Positions 1 to 10,641 of a stretch of DNA of 64,000 nucleotides are shown here, piece by piece; position 1 is the first letter of the stretch; each line of letters begins with the position of its first letter. A program made the translations under genes and the position numbers. Source of the stretch: Gnetum montanum (Eukaryota; Streptophyta; Gnetopsida; Gnetales; Gnetaceae); assembly GCA_015680685.1 (NCBI GenBank), contig MNCI01001832.1, positions 5,404-69,403 on the forward strand. Reading direction: 5' to 3'. The notes beneath the pieces are model-generated. The model did no database searches. It was not told where the DNA came from and saw only the letters and a list, made by a program, of their open reading frames with translations.

Positions 1-651
1 TAAAAGCAATCTAAAAATCCCAAAATTACTTGCCAAGGATGATACTATCTAAACCACTAGCTAAACAATTTAAACAAAATAAAAATAAAAAACATAACTC
101 ACAAGACTATGACAAAGAGGCTAAAATATTTTCTTTAGCAAGCCATCTTACAAGCAATCTTCTTTACAAATCTTCTTTACAAATGCTCTTCCCAAAACCC
201 AAAGTGTGTCTTCAAGTGAGAGTCCAAGTGCTAGCTAGTAGCCTTCCTAATGTGTAATGTATCAAGTGCCTTCTTCCAAAAGTCCTAATATGTGAGACCC
301 CCCTTCTTCTTACCCCTGAAGCCTTTTTATAAGGTTCATAAGGTAGTTACATTCTAAAATATCCTATCTAACTTTCCTCCCAAGTAAGGAGGTTACAACT
401 TACCCATTTAGTTAGGAGGAAGTTATGTAGTTAGGAAGTTATACATAAAGTTAGGAGGAATTTATGTTAACATTAATATTTGTAAATATTATAAATTATA
501 AATATTTTATGTAATGTGATATTACAAATATTTTATATAATATTACAAATATTTTACAAATAGTTTAACATTAATATTGCAAATAATTTATGAGTAGTAA
601 CTTATATATATAATAATGTTTGAAAATTAATATTTTAAGAATGTTTTAATA
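1..651. other. AT-rich DNA without a recognised feature
   Basis: No convincing coding frame, RNA gene or element terminus is visible. The stretch at about 380-470 repeats short words built on 'gttaggagga' and 'agttatg', and 470-650 is almost pure A/T. It may be worn transposon DNA but I cannot assign it. Confidence 0.4.
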
Positions 652-745
652 CTTGGAATAATTAAAGGTAAGTCTTCAGCCCGTCACTTGGAATANGGGA
701 ATAATTAAAGGTAAGTCTTCAGCCCGTCACTTGGAATAATTAAAT
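652..745. repeat. 35-bp near-perfect tandem duplication around a single ambiguous base
   Basis: A unit starting 'cttggaataattaaagg' and running to 'agcccgtca' occurs at 652-686 and again, after an n at 696, up to about 729. A third partial start follows with 'cttggaataattaaa'. The two copies look identical where they can be compared, unlike the degenerate repeats elsewhere. A contig-join artefact is a likely explanation. Confidence 0.7.
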
Positions 746-1800
746 TATTGGTAAGTTTCGGCGATGGATTAAACTGCAACTACAGCATCAGTTGAAATAT
801 CTCTTGCTCTGCGGATTCGGTTATACACCTGCCTTAGCATGCCTTCGTGTCTTTGCTGCTGCGTTCTATGGATCGGTATGCAATATCGAATGCTTCGGCA
901 TCGGGCATGGCTATTGTTTCAGATTACAGGTTCCAGGGGTGAATGACATTTGTGATTACCATTTTTCACTACCTGAAATTTTGAATTCAGTTCCTGGTTA
1001 TGATGTTATTTCTGTTTTCAATCTTGTTGCAGCAATTACCCTATTTCTGTATTCTCTAAGGGTGCACAACCACGAAATTTGCCGAATTGTTTAAAAACAG
1101 TGCTGAGGCGGGTAGGGTTTGGTGGTAGAACAGCGACGTTACCAACATAGACTACCATGTAGAACAAGAGCTCACTTTTGCCACGGAAGTGCTGGAGAAG
1201 AGGGTGATTTGAAAATGAAGAACAAAACACGATTCTGTCTCTACGTGTGGGCAAGGGTTTCATTTTTTTTCTTTGCTGCTGCATCCATGGCAAAGGGGTT
1301 TTGTCCCTCAGGGATTTGGCTGTGCCCATGGTGATGGCAGTTGTGTTTTTTATTTTTCTCTTTGCCCGCCTGTGCCGTGATAAGCACCGCGTGGTTGGCG
1401 GTTCTGCACTTTTGCTGCTCTAGTTAAAACGCGATTTGATGAAAGAACAGACATTTTTCTAGACTGTTTTTCAGTCAATTGCAGCAAGAGATGCTTGGGT
1501 TGTGTTTGAATGTTTATTGTGGAATTTCTAACCATAGAAAATGAAGGTGAAACAAAACAATACGCAGTCTGCAACTTCATCCAAGGGCCATTAAATATGG
1601 GAGTTAAATCGAAAATAGGAGAAAAGTTAATCAGAGAAAACAACCATGGATTCATCGATCTGTTCTCCATCCTCTGTTCTCCATCCTTTGTTTTTTCTTT
1701 TTCTGCATTTTGTTTTACAGATATGAAACCTTCTGTAGTTATGCACCTCTGAACTAGGGTCATGATTTGAATGTGTTTTCAACAGAAAAATTCAGAATAC
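740..1800. other. GC- and CpG-richer low-repeat stretch, unrecognised
   Basis: This stretch keeps CpG dinucleotides and is visibly richer in G and C than the rest of the window, so it does not look like long-methylated, decayed transposon DNA. Two overlapping open frames of moderate size exist: 792-1094 on plus (100 codons, cysteine- and aromatic-rich) and 1350-1763 on minus (137 codons, basic). I recognise neither, and no homologous copy is seen in the window. The start 'ggtaagtttcgg' at about 750 resembles a splice donor, and 'ttgtttcag' and 'tgttgcag' (about 915 and 1025) resemble acceptors. It could be an exon or 5' part of a low-copy gene, or a young unrecognised insertion. No function is proposed. 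Confidence 0.35.
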
Positions 1801-2240
1801 AGGCCTGCGTCGTTTATGGAATAATCTCTGTTTTTTGGTTTTGCTGTTTTTATTTCTTCAGAAATTGTAACTCATATCTTTTCCATTTTCGTGACTCTCA
1901 GCCTAGGTAACCTTTGAAGCTCAAACCAACGTTTCTCCATATTAAAAATTTGATTGTTTATTCCTTAAAACCTTATCATTGCCTCCTTGAGAGATTAAAA
2001 AGAAATGCTACGGTACTATATCCTCTCTCCTTTTTTTTCAAAAAAATATATTTTTTGACTATTGTATGTAGCAACATGATTATTCCTAGTATTTTTTATT
2101 TTCCACACCATTATTCCATTATGGGCCACCCCCTAAATTCCATACCAATGATATGAAATAACATATTTACATTCTCCTATTCTTACAATAATGTTCAAGA
2201 TGATTCTTACTATTCCATGGAATGACCAAATGTGCCAACA
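1801..2240. other. AT-rich DNA, possible 5' LTR remnant of E3
   Basis: It lies directly upstream of the E3 leader, so a 5' LTR would be expected here. I could not match it to the DNA following the E3 polypurine tract near 13870, so the assignment is positional only. Confidence 0.2.
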
Positions 2241-2283
2241 CCTTGGTGATGGGTAGATAGGATCCAAAAATCAAAGAACCGTA

Positions 2284-3332
2284 ATGGATAAATTTCCTAG
2301 TCATTCATCTAAGGACAAGGAGAATGATGAAGAGAAGGATTAGGATCAGGAAAAGAACCAAAACAAGGATAAAGATAAGGACCAAAGAAGAAGGACTAGA
2401 AGGTACCATTCTCCTAGTCCTTCATCATCACCATCTTCCTCATCAAATTTTGCTAAGAGAAGCCATGGTAGAGGTAGATGTAGGGATGGTCAGGATTGAG
2501 ATGGGAATCATGATGATAGGAGTAGGGATGGGTGATCACATAGATACAAGGAACAACACCATCATGAAAGAAGGCACAACAAGGCTCATCATAGGAGACA
2601 TTACCATGGACATGATGCTTATGATGAGCTATTGTTAGCTACAAGAAATATGCTAAATGTTTCAAAAGAAGTGAGAATCTTCACCGGGAATCAAAAGTAT
2701 AGAAGAATCAAATGGTTGGATACAATATTCTGTAATTTTAAGAGGGATATAACACAAATCCACAACCTCATTTACAAGCTTTCCATGATGCCTACACCTT
2801 TCAGAACATTGATAACAACTAGTAAAAGTTGAAATTATTCCTAAGAACACTCATCAAAGAAGCAGAAAGTTGATATCGATCCTTGTAACTAGAATCCATT
2901 AGCCAATGTAGCATGATGTTAGAATTATTTAATGACAAATACAAAACATACTTTTAAGTGTTTAATCTTAGGAAGCAAATTCAAGAATGGAACCAAGGAA
3001 GTCATGAATCCTTAGATGCAGCCTTAGGCAAGTATTACTCCCTATTGCATTAATTCCTAAGCCATGGATTTTTTCAAAGGGAGAAACTTTTCCATATTAT
3101 AGATGGACTTTGAAATAAAATGAGAGAACCTCTTGGGATTTATGTCCAAGGGAGACTTTCTAATATGAGAGTCCATCAGGTCCAAAGGCTAGTAGAAAAG
3201 ATGGCCAAAGAAGAAGAGGAGTTTAAGAAAAGAGAGACTCCAAAAGAGTACAACAAAGATTCCTCCTTTCGTAAATGGGAGGTATGTTTCTGTGATACAG
3301 AGGAGGAAACATTACTAGATGAGGTGATGTAA
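2284..3332 (+). pseudogene. gag of E3 (decayed)
   Basis: The capsid protein would assemble the cytoplasmic retrotransposon particle. From an ATG at 2284 one frame gives an N-terminal stretch rich in Lys, Asp, Arg, Ser and His, then the block 'LLATRNMLNVSKEVRI' at about 2632-2685. That block matches the same block of the E1 gag (about 38700-38770, minus) and the E4 gag (about 24150). The C-terminal block (3120-3332, reading MREPLGIYVQGRL onward to a Glu/Lys-rich tail and FRKWEVCFCD) matches the E1 gag tail near 38100-38300. Several stops and at least one frameshift break it. Membership of one gag family with E1, E2 and E4 is seen directly; the retroviral gag role follows from position and family. 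Confidence 0.75.
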
Positions 3333-3639
3333 AGGATAATCTTGCTGATAAAAAAAATTTTCTTCAAAATATCAACTAAGATAGATAAAATATGAGACTC
3401 CTTAGACAAGAAGTTCCAACCTACCTTGAAAATAGTAGAGGAAAAGGCAAGGTAGGGAAGTAGTGCATCGGACAAAAGGAAAAGGATAGATATAGAAAAG
3501 TGGTATTTGTAGCAAAAAGGCGAAGCTACCATGATCAATGAGGTTGTAGATTCTGAACTTGATGATGATGGATATGATATCTACTAGTATGAACATCCCA
3601 ATAGATGTTATCCTATGATGCATTTGCAAGAATTTGGGG

Positions 3640-3941
3640 TGTATGCCTTGAATCCAATATTTGTAGAAAAGAAAATACCTAGGAGATTACCTTATTCTTA
3701 GGGAAATCCTAGGTAGCAATTCCACCAAGCATAGTACTATCCATGTTTTGCCATTATGAGTTTGGCACTTCACTTGGCATTATAACCATCATCTATGGAT
3801 TGTCTTATCCTATAGACTTCTTGGTGATCCATGTTGATAAATGCAAGGGCCACTTTCCTATTATAATGGGAAGGCTTGGCTTAGCATAATTGATGCTAAG
3901 ATGGTCATTTAAGACCTCTCCTTGAAAATCTCCATGGAAAA
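3640..3941 (+). pseudogene. retroviral-type aspartic protease remnant of E3, 5' part
   Basis: The stretch coding 'YPIDFLVIHVDKCKGHFPII' followed by MGRLGLA aligns with 'YPADFLVIEVNSDNGGFLIR' and IGRPWL of the E1 protease, so this is the second half of a pepsin-like retrotransposon protease that would cut Gag-Pol. The catalytic Asp motif is not readable here. The frame stops exactly at the Copia-type insertion at 3942, and the equivalent of E1 'YGKIEKKKVPCITYSD' resumes at 10642 as 'FGKVEKK' and 'VQCISYND'. Confidence 0.7.
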
Positions 3942-5095
3942 TGTAAGGACCTAGAACTTAGAAGGGGGGTTGAATAAGTTCCATAAATTTGAATAACCAA
4001 GACAACTAAAAGTGTAAATAAATTTATGTGGTTTTCCAACTTGGATACTTCCCACTTAGGGGATAGAATCCTTCCACATCTCTAGACTTTTTTTCTTAAA
4101 AAATGTGGTTTTAAGGACACCATAACCTTTACAAAGATTAAGCTTTGTAAGGAGTGCTTTCTCTCAAGAAGCACACACAACCCTACTAAGTTAGAACAGG
4201 CTGAAAATGTGATTTCAAGGATTCCACAACCTTTACAACAATGTGAGCTCCACATAGAGTGTTTTCTCTTAAGAAACATACTCAACCTTGCAAGGTCTAG
4301 ATAAGGTCAATGGATGCCTTCTTGTAAGAAGCACATCAACCTCATAGGTCTTACAAAGGAAGAAATAGAATTACATAGAGAATGTAACTATACTTTACAA
4401 ATTTCTTGCTTTGAGGTACTTGAAAAATATAATACAACTCACAAAAGATAGAGAATTGAAGGACAAATCAATTCACAAGATGTATACAATAAAGAAATAT
4501 TCGTATGAACAGTGCTTATCATTTTCACTAAGATATTATTTCTTTTATAGCCTCTATCCTTGTTAAATAACTATTGGAATTTATGCAACATCTAGAAAAG
4601 TGGCTAGTTGGGACATCTCATTTGAGATTGAAAAGTCTCATTAAGTTTCTATGCTTACATCTGGGACTTCCTACTAGAAATTAGGAAGTCTCACATGGGA
4701 TGTATTAGCTAAGATGTTTTAAAAGCAATTGGGATGTCTACTATTTTTGTGGGACGTCTGGTTTGAAACTAAGCATTTTCTACTAGGATGTCTAAAGTTA
4801 TTTTGGGATATCTTAGTAGCTACTAGAGCATATTTGTTTGAATTTTAGGCTTCCTACACCCTTGACATCTTTTATCTTTGTTTTCTGGTTGAGAATTTTT
4901 CACCTCAAATTGATAATGTAGTTCTCATCTTGGTCTCAACTCAATCTTTGTCTCAATATTTTCTTGACACCATCTAAGATCTTGTCCTAATCTTATCATG
5001 CTTTTTTCCTAGTCCTTTCCCAGTCATGCAAGATCCATAGGTACATTTTCCACATTCTCCATTTTCTAAGGTTTTGCCATACCAAAAGTTCAACA
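3942..5095 (-). repeat. 3' LTR of the Copia-type element
   Basis: Direct repeat of 9492-10641. In minus orientation it begins TGTTGAACTTTTGG and ends near 'GTTCTAGGTCCTTACA'. A TATA-like GGCTATAAAAG lies at 4542-4552 (minus sense). Upstream of it, at about 4608-4813, a loose array of about seven words resembling GGGA(C/T)(A/G)TCT marks the U3. At 4105-4330 roughly two and a half copies of a 107-bp unit ('acctttacaa...aagaagcacac...aaccct') form an internal tandem repeat. Confidence 0.88.
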
Positions 5096-5112
5096 ATCTC
5101 CCCCTTTTTGTG
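5096..5112 (-). promoter_or_regulatory. polypurine tract of the Copia-type element
   Basis: On the minus strand the bases just before the 3' LTR read AAAAAGGGGGAGAT, immediately followed by the LTR start TGTTG. This is the expected site of plus-strand DNA priming. Confidence 0.85.
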
Positions 5113-5199
5113 ATGTCCAAAACTTGAGAAAATGGGTTAGTGTAACAACATAATATCATATAATAAATAATTTAAAGATACAAGCATTTGTGTGTGTGC

Positions 5200-7222
5200 A
5201 TGTGCATCAAAAGATAATCCTATGGTAGTAACAATTGGAAAATGAAATAAAAGGTTAATGGACACATATTCATTAGTCATTATCACAAGATGATAAAACA
5301 AGAAAATTGAGACATAAAAAACTAACCAAAACTTTTCATATCTATCCATAATTCAAGAAATCATAATCCATGGTCTCAAATATTGTTAATACACACTAAA
5401 TACTTCATAACCTATCTTCAAAGGTATAGCATGCAATGTTTGACATCCAAAAATAAAAAAATACACATAGCACATCATATAAGATCTAAACCATCAAAAT
5501 CATCACATCCCACATCACAAAACTCTCCCTCCTTTTTGGAAATTACTCAAAATAAGGGAATCATAAGGAGTCTCTAATCAATAAGCTTTGTATTTTCATC
5601 CTTCTCATTAGAGTCTAATGTTGCATGAGTGTACCTATATGTCTCCTCCTCATCATCATTTCTAATAGTGTTGGAATGGGAAACATGCTACTCATCATTA
5701 TCAGAAGAAGGTATTGCTACAAGAGCTCTTTAGGTTCAAAGCTTTACCTAATACTGCAATGATGAAAGGGGATGAGATGGAGCCTGATGGAAAGAAGAGA
5801 GAACTGGTAGGTCTTGGAAGTAGGTTACTTCCATTGAGTTGTTGCACTAAGAATGCTATCCATCGCCTATTGCTCCAAACACTATGGAACATCCTCACTC
5901 ATGAAAATCTTCAAAAGTATTTTAGAAGACTCTCCCTACCTAAATGTACTTGGTTCATGCTACTTAGTGTGAGGAAAGGACTCTCCTTGGGCATGAGCAA
6001 GTTATGTTGTGAGATCTTTTGAATCTAATGTATTACCTAAATCATATCTCATGATGGCCTTGCTTGTATAGAATGACTAAGTAGAGTTGGTATATCCTCA
6101 TCACTATCTGTCCAATAAGTAGTGATCTCCTCATACTACTGACCATCTAGAGGAAGGGAAAGGCCTAACATGTCCATTCTCTTATAAAGGTAAGAGAGAT
6201 TCTGTCTAGTCTCTTCCAAGGATTTGCTAACAGTCTTTAGGGCCTTCTTTATGGTAAGTCCCATTTGTACACTTATGAACTTAGACCTCCTTAATTAAGA
6301 AGAGATCCTAGGTGAAGATGTTGTTTTCTTTCTTCATGTCTTTTGAGGTGAAGAAGTTGGAAATTCAGTATCTACAAAAGTTATACTTCTTTTCTTGAAA
6401 AAAATTTGCAAGACTTCTCTTCCCTTTAAGAGGAGATAGATCTAGAATAGGAACACTCATCTGATAAACAAGTAGGCTGATGAGTAGAGGATGTCTATAA
6501 ACTCTCTCTCAAGTAAACAACCCTAACATGTTCTTGTAAATAATGTGTTCCAAATCTAATGGTAGCTTGTTTAGAAGACAATATACAATAAAATCTTGAG
6601 TTAGCATCAAATAATTGTAGCTTTCACCTTTTACAATGATATTATACATAATAATAAGTGAGAGAGTAGAAGCATCCTAGGACATCTACCATCTAGAAAT
6701 TTTTCCACTTCTTATGGAAATAGAGTTATCAAACATAACATTGCAAAATTCATCATGAGATATCAAAATAATCCCATTACTGAAAATGTCATTCATCAAA
6801 TGTATGAAAACTCTATGTACATCAGAACTAAAAACCCTAAGTAAAGCATTCATAACTTGAGGTAAGATTTCAAGTGTAATGCCCCATACAACAGATGCAA
6901 ATGCACCAACAGAAGAATTAGTAAGTACTATATTACTATAAAACTCTCTAATCAAAATTTTTGGTATAAAATAAGTCACAAAAATAATAGAATCCTAACC
7001 AACTACTTCAAAATAGGCTAATAGCACTTGTTATTGGTGTTGTTGCAAAGTAAGAGTTCTTTCACTAACAATAGAGATGAAATGAGTTACCTCAAGTTTG
7101 TGCTAAGCATTAGTAGACAAAAATTGGGACTAATATATGTTGGATCAATTTGAGAAAGAACTTTTACCATCTTTGGACTTGTAAGGAGGCACCCTTGAAG
7201 TTCTAACCTTGTTGTAAGCCAT
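5200..7222 (-). pseudogene. second ORF of the Copia-type element, putative plant-transposon-domain protein (decayed)
   Basis: An ATG at 7222 in a strong context (CCATGG) opens a frame starting MAYNKVRTSRVPPYKSKDGK before its first stop. The longest surviving piece, 6686-6979, contains 'REFYSNIVLTNSSVGAFASV' then WGITLEILPQVMNALLRV. That pattern (FYxN, an aromatic/hydrophobic strand, then I-x-x-x-x-x-V/I-N-x-L) resembles the N-terminal part of the 'putative plant transposon protein' family (Transposase_32-like). Farther on, 'RHPLLISLLVYQMSVPIL' fits the conserved LP-x-P-x-LI block of that family. The function of the family is not established. It replaces the pol expected in a Copia element. 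Family assignment is tentative; decay and position are clear. Confidence 0.4.
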
Positions 7223-7259
7223 GGATTTTAGCAAAATGAAGTGAAAAAATAGTGAGGAT

Positions 7260-7490
7260 GAGGCCCTAGTTGACTACACTGGGACATCTGAGGCTTGGTG
7301 AAAAATGAAAGTTGAAAATTAATAATAGCTTTAAATACTCTATGCCCTCAACAGGATTTTTCCACAGTTTGGAGCATCCTAAGGAAAATGGAATTCTTAT
7401 GTGAATTCGGCCTATTCATAGTGGGACATCTCAAATTTGGATGGGACATCCTAGGTGAGACATCTCACAAAATAGTGGGATATCCCAACT
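7260..7490 (-). promoter_or_regulatory. internal U3-like motif cluster and TATA-like box upstream of the second ORF
   Basis: Words of the form gggacatct occur at 7281, 7423, 7443 and 7458, with gggatatcc at 7477. The same words stud the U3 of both LTRs (4608-4813 and the matching part of 10140-10310). A TATA-like GAGTATTTAAAGC (minus sense) lies at 7327-7340, between the cluster and the ATG at 7222. The order motif cluster, TATA, start copies the LTR promoter layout. Promoter activity is an inference. Confidence 0.45.
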
Positions 7491-7849
7491 TTAAGTGGGT
7501 TCTTTTCAAGCAATGAGCAAAGTGAAAGATATGAGAAATTTCAAGGAACGCTACTAGGGATAACAACAACAAAAAAGGCTAAAACAAAATAACATAATGA
7601 AAGTCAAGGGGAAAATACTTATTAATACTTTCCCATACTTATCTTGCTTGATCTTAGGAAGATGCTTTGTTCAAGTAGATTTATGATGAGGTTCTCTTTT
7701 TAAAGTACCTTCTTTGTAATAATTAAATATTTTTTTCATCCCAGGTATTTGATCTTTCCTTGTAAAGTTCATTGTGATTTAATGTCCAACATGAGTATTT
7801 TTTCTTTCTTCTTTCTTCTTTAATTTGACATTCTAGATCTTTTTGACCT

Positions 7850-9465
7850 ACAAGACATTCTTTCTAGGCACCTTTAGATAAAACCAAGAAGTCATGTTAT
7901 AATGTTTAATTTTTAAACAACAATTTGAACATTTATGCTCATACTTTCTACAATAATAACACTTGATTTTTCTTAGTTGGGTAAGATCAAACCTTTGATT
8001 ATAATTCCATTTAGATGATGTTCTTGAAGATGCCTCATTTTGTTGGTGAATTCCTAAATCACACTTTCCATGTTGAACTCTTCCTTATACCAATACAATT
8101 CGTAAGTCTCTTTTTGTTTTTCAAGTCTTTCATTTATAAGCTTCATATTTGCAAGCTCTTTGATAATATGCTCATAAGAGGATGTTATTTTATGCTTCAT
8201 GGGCCTTAGCTTTCAGTTTTCTTATGTGAGATTTAAGCATTTTTATTTAGTTGAGACAACTCTAAATCTTTATTGCTCAAGACCTTATTCATCTTAATAC
8301 ATAGACTTTGAAAGGATATAATTTCATTACATAATAAGTCATACCTTTTTTCAAGATTACCTCTAGATTTTTCTATTTCCATTGTAGGATCTTCATGTGT
8401 AAGGATCATGCAAATCATAAATGAACTTATAAAAGTATCATCTATTTTCTCCTCACTTTGTTCCTCATCCTAGCTTGAGTATAAATTTTTCTTTTTCATT
8501 TTAGCTTTGGATGAATCCTTCTTTTTAAACCTGCCAACACTTGGACATTCAAAGGTTACATGGCCTTTATCACTACAAATCCAACATTCTATAGATGTTG
8601 CAACAAGACTATAACTTTTAAAATTTTTACCTTGTTTTTTACCTTTGATGCTAGGTTGGTTGAAACTTTTTCCTTTTTCATGTAAGTAGTATTTGAACTC
8701 TTCTTGACAAGAGAGCCAATTCATCTTTACTATTTCCTCCATGCTCAAATGGATCCTTTTCTTTTAAGGAGCTTTTGAAGGAAATGGGTTTTTCTTTGAT
8801 TGCATCTTCAATTATGAGATTCATCTCATAAGCAATGAGTGCACTTTCAAGCTCTTTAAAATTTAATAATGAAAACCCCTAATCTCTTCCATGGTTATTA
8901 CCTTGGGCATAAATTCAAACTACAATGTTCTAATCATTTTGATAATCACATCAATTTCAAGTAAAATTTTTCCTGTTCCTCTAATGGCTACAGCTAAGTC
9001 ATTACCTCTAGAAAAATAGTCTTTTATTTTCTCTTATTTTTCATTTTAAGTTTATCAAATTGTCTTTGCGAAAAAGAAGCTTAGATTTCTTAACAACAGA
9101 TGTACCTTTATAGGTAGCTTCTAGAGTCTTCCAAATTTCTTTCATAGTTTTACATTCAAATAGTCTATTGAACTTAGATTTACTTAAAGAACAATAAAGA
9201 TAATTTTTTTCTTTATAATCAAACATAAACTTTTTTTTTTTTCCTAAGTCCATTTTCTTCTTACCTTTGTAGCACTTATGATGTTGTTTATGGATGGCTT
9301 GTATCCCTCTAGGATGGACTCCCAAACTTCAAACTCCATGGATTGAAAGAATCCTTACATCCAAGCCTTCCAATATAATATGTGAAGTCAATCCCATTGA
9401 ACATTGGTGGCTTGGTGTATGATGTTTATCCCATCATTCACTCTTGAGATGTTAAGCTCAAAGAT
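7850..9465 (-). pseudogene. Copia-type gag with two CCHC zinc knuckles (decayed)
   Basis: The minus strand reads, from about 9465 downward, a Copia-gag N-terminus (NGIDF, YWKAWM, then 'FFQSMEFEVWESILEGYKP'). The UBN2-type gag core follows at 9041-9325 (LYCSLSKSKFNRLFECKTMKE, IWKTLEATYKGT). A CCHC knuckle CWICSDKGHVTFEC lies in the open piece 8470-8748, and a predicted coiled stretch at 8233-8418. A second CX2CX4HX4C knuckle CYYCRKYEHKCSNC is at 7914-7960. Gag packages the element RNA in virus-like particles. Frames are broken by stops between these blocks. Presence of two knuckles about 590 bp apart is unusual. Confidence 0.75.
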
Positions 9466-9478
9466 TAGGAGTACCAAA

Positions 9479-9489
9479 CTCTAATACCA
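9479..9489 (-). promoter_or_regulatory. primer binding site, initiator-tRNA-Met type
   Basis: On the minus strand TGGTATTAGAG lies 2 bp inside the 5' LTR. It differs by one base from TGGTATCAGAG, the complement of plant initiator tRNA-Met 3' ends used by most Copia elements. Confidence 0.85.
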
Positions 9490-9491
9490 CT

Positions 9492-10641
9492 TGAGGATCG
9501 AGAACTTAGAAGGGAGGTTGAATACATTTCGTAAATTCAAATAACTAAGACAACTATAACTGCACATAAATTTACATGGTTATCCAACTTAGGTACTTCC
9601 ACACTCAGAGGGTAGAATTCTTGCACACCTCTAGATTTTGTTTCTTAAAAAATGTGGTTTCAAGAACATCACAATGTTTAAAAAATTTGAGCTCCATAAG
9701 GAGTGCTTTCTCTCAAGAAGCACACTTAATCCTGCAAGGTCCAAACAAGGTCAAAATATGATTTTCGAGATCCCACAACCTTTACAATAACGTGAGCTTC
9801 ACACAAAGTGCTTTCTCTTAAGAAACACACTTAACCCTACAAGCTTTCAACAAGTCAAATGGATGCCTTCTCACAAGAAGTACATCAAGCCGAAAGGGCT
9901 TACAAAAGAAGAAATAGAATCAAGAAAATAATGTAACTATAATTTACAAAATCCTTACTTTCAGGCACTTTACAAATATAATACAACTTTCAAAAGATAG
10001 AGAATTGAAGGAAAAATAAATTCACAAGATATATACAATGAAGGAATATTTATATGAATAATGCTTCTCACTTTCACTAAGATATAATTTCTTTGATAGC
10101 CTCTATCCTTATTAAATAATCCTTGAAATTTGTAAAATAACTAGTTGGGATGTCTCATTCAAGCTTGGGATGTCTCACATGAAATGTCCTAGTTAGGATG
10201 TTTCAAGAGCAATTGAGACATCTATTATTTTTGTGGGATGTCTAGATTGAAACTCTTTTGGGACATCTATAGTTCTTCTAAGATGTCTTGGCAGCTATCA
10301 AAGCATTTTCATTTGAATTTTAGGCTTCATGCATTCTTGACATCTTTCATATTTATTTTTTGGTTGAGACTTTATTATCTTAGATGGATAATGCAACTCT
10401 TATCTTGGTCTCAACTTGCTCTTTTCCCCAATCTCTTCTTGACATCATCTAAGCTCTTGTCCCAAACTCTTGTCTTAACACCATCTAAGTTCTTATCTTG
10501 ATCTCTTGTCTTGATACCATATAAACTCTAGTCCTGATCTTATCATGCTTTTTTCTTAGTTCTTTCCTAGTATTCTAAGATCCACAAGCACATTTTCCAC
10601 ATTTTCATTTTCCAAGGTTTTGACATACCAAAAATTCAACA
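9492..10641 (-). repeat. 5' LTR of the Copia-type element
   Basis: Direct repeat of 3942-5095 with many point differences and small indels, so the insertion is old. It carries the same TATA-like word and U3 'gggatgtct' words (about 10140-10280), and the same internal repeat of the 'acctttacaa / aagaagcacac' unit. Confidence 0.88.

Larger units (their letters stand above)
3942..10641 (-). mobile_element. Copia-type LTR retrotransposon, apparently non-autonomous, nested in the E3 protease
   Basis: Two direct repeats of about 1.15 kb (3942-5095 and 9492-10641) bound the element. On the minus strand the LTR starts TGTTGAA and ends with CA. An initiator-Met primer site (9479-9489) and a G-rich polypurine tract (5096-5112) lie where expected for minus orientation. 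The internal region holds a Copia-type gag (about 7850-9465) and a second ORF (about 5200-7222), but I see no Copia protease DSG motif, integrase, RT or RNase H. A clean 5-bp target duplication is not visible (left flank gaaaa, right flank aaatg). Continuity of the E3 protease across the insertion nevertheless fixes the borders. Confidence 0.85.

Noticed and set aside
2324-2638. 104-codon ORF rich in Arg/Lys/Ile/Met
   Set aside because: It is a shifted frame over the charged N-terminal gag region of E3; the homologous frame is the one from 2284.
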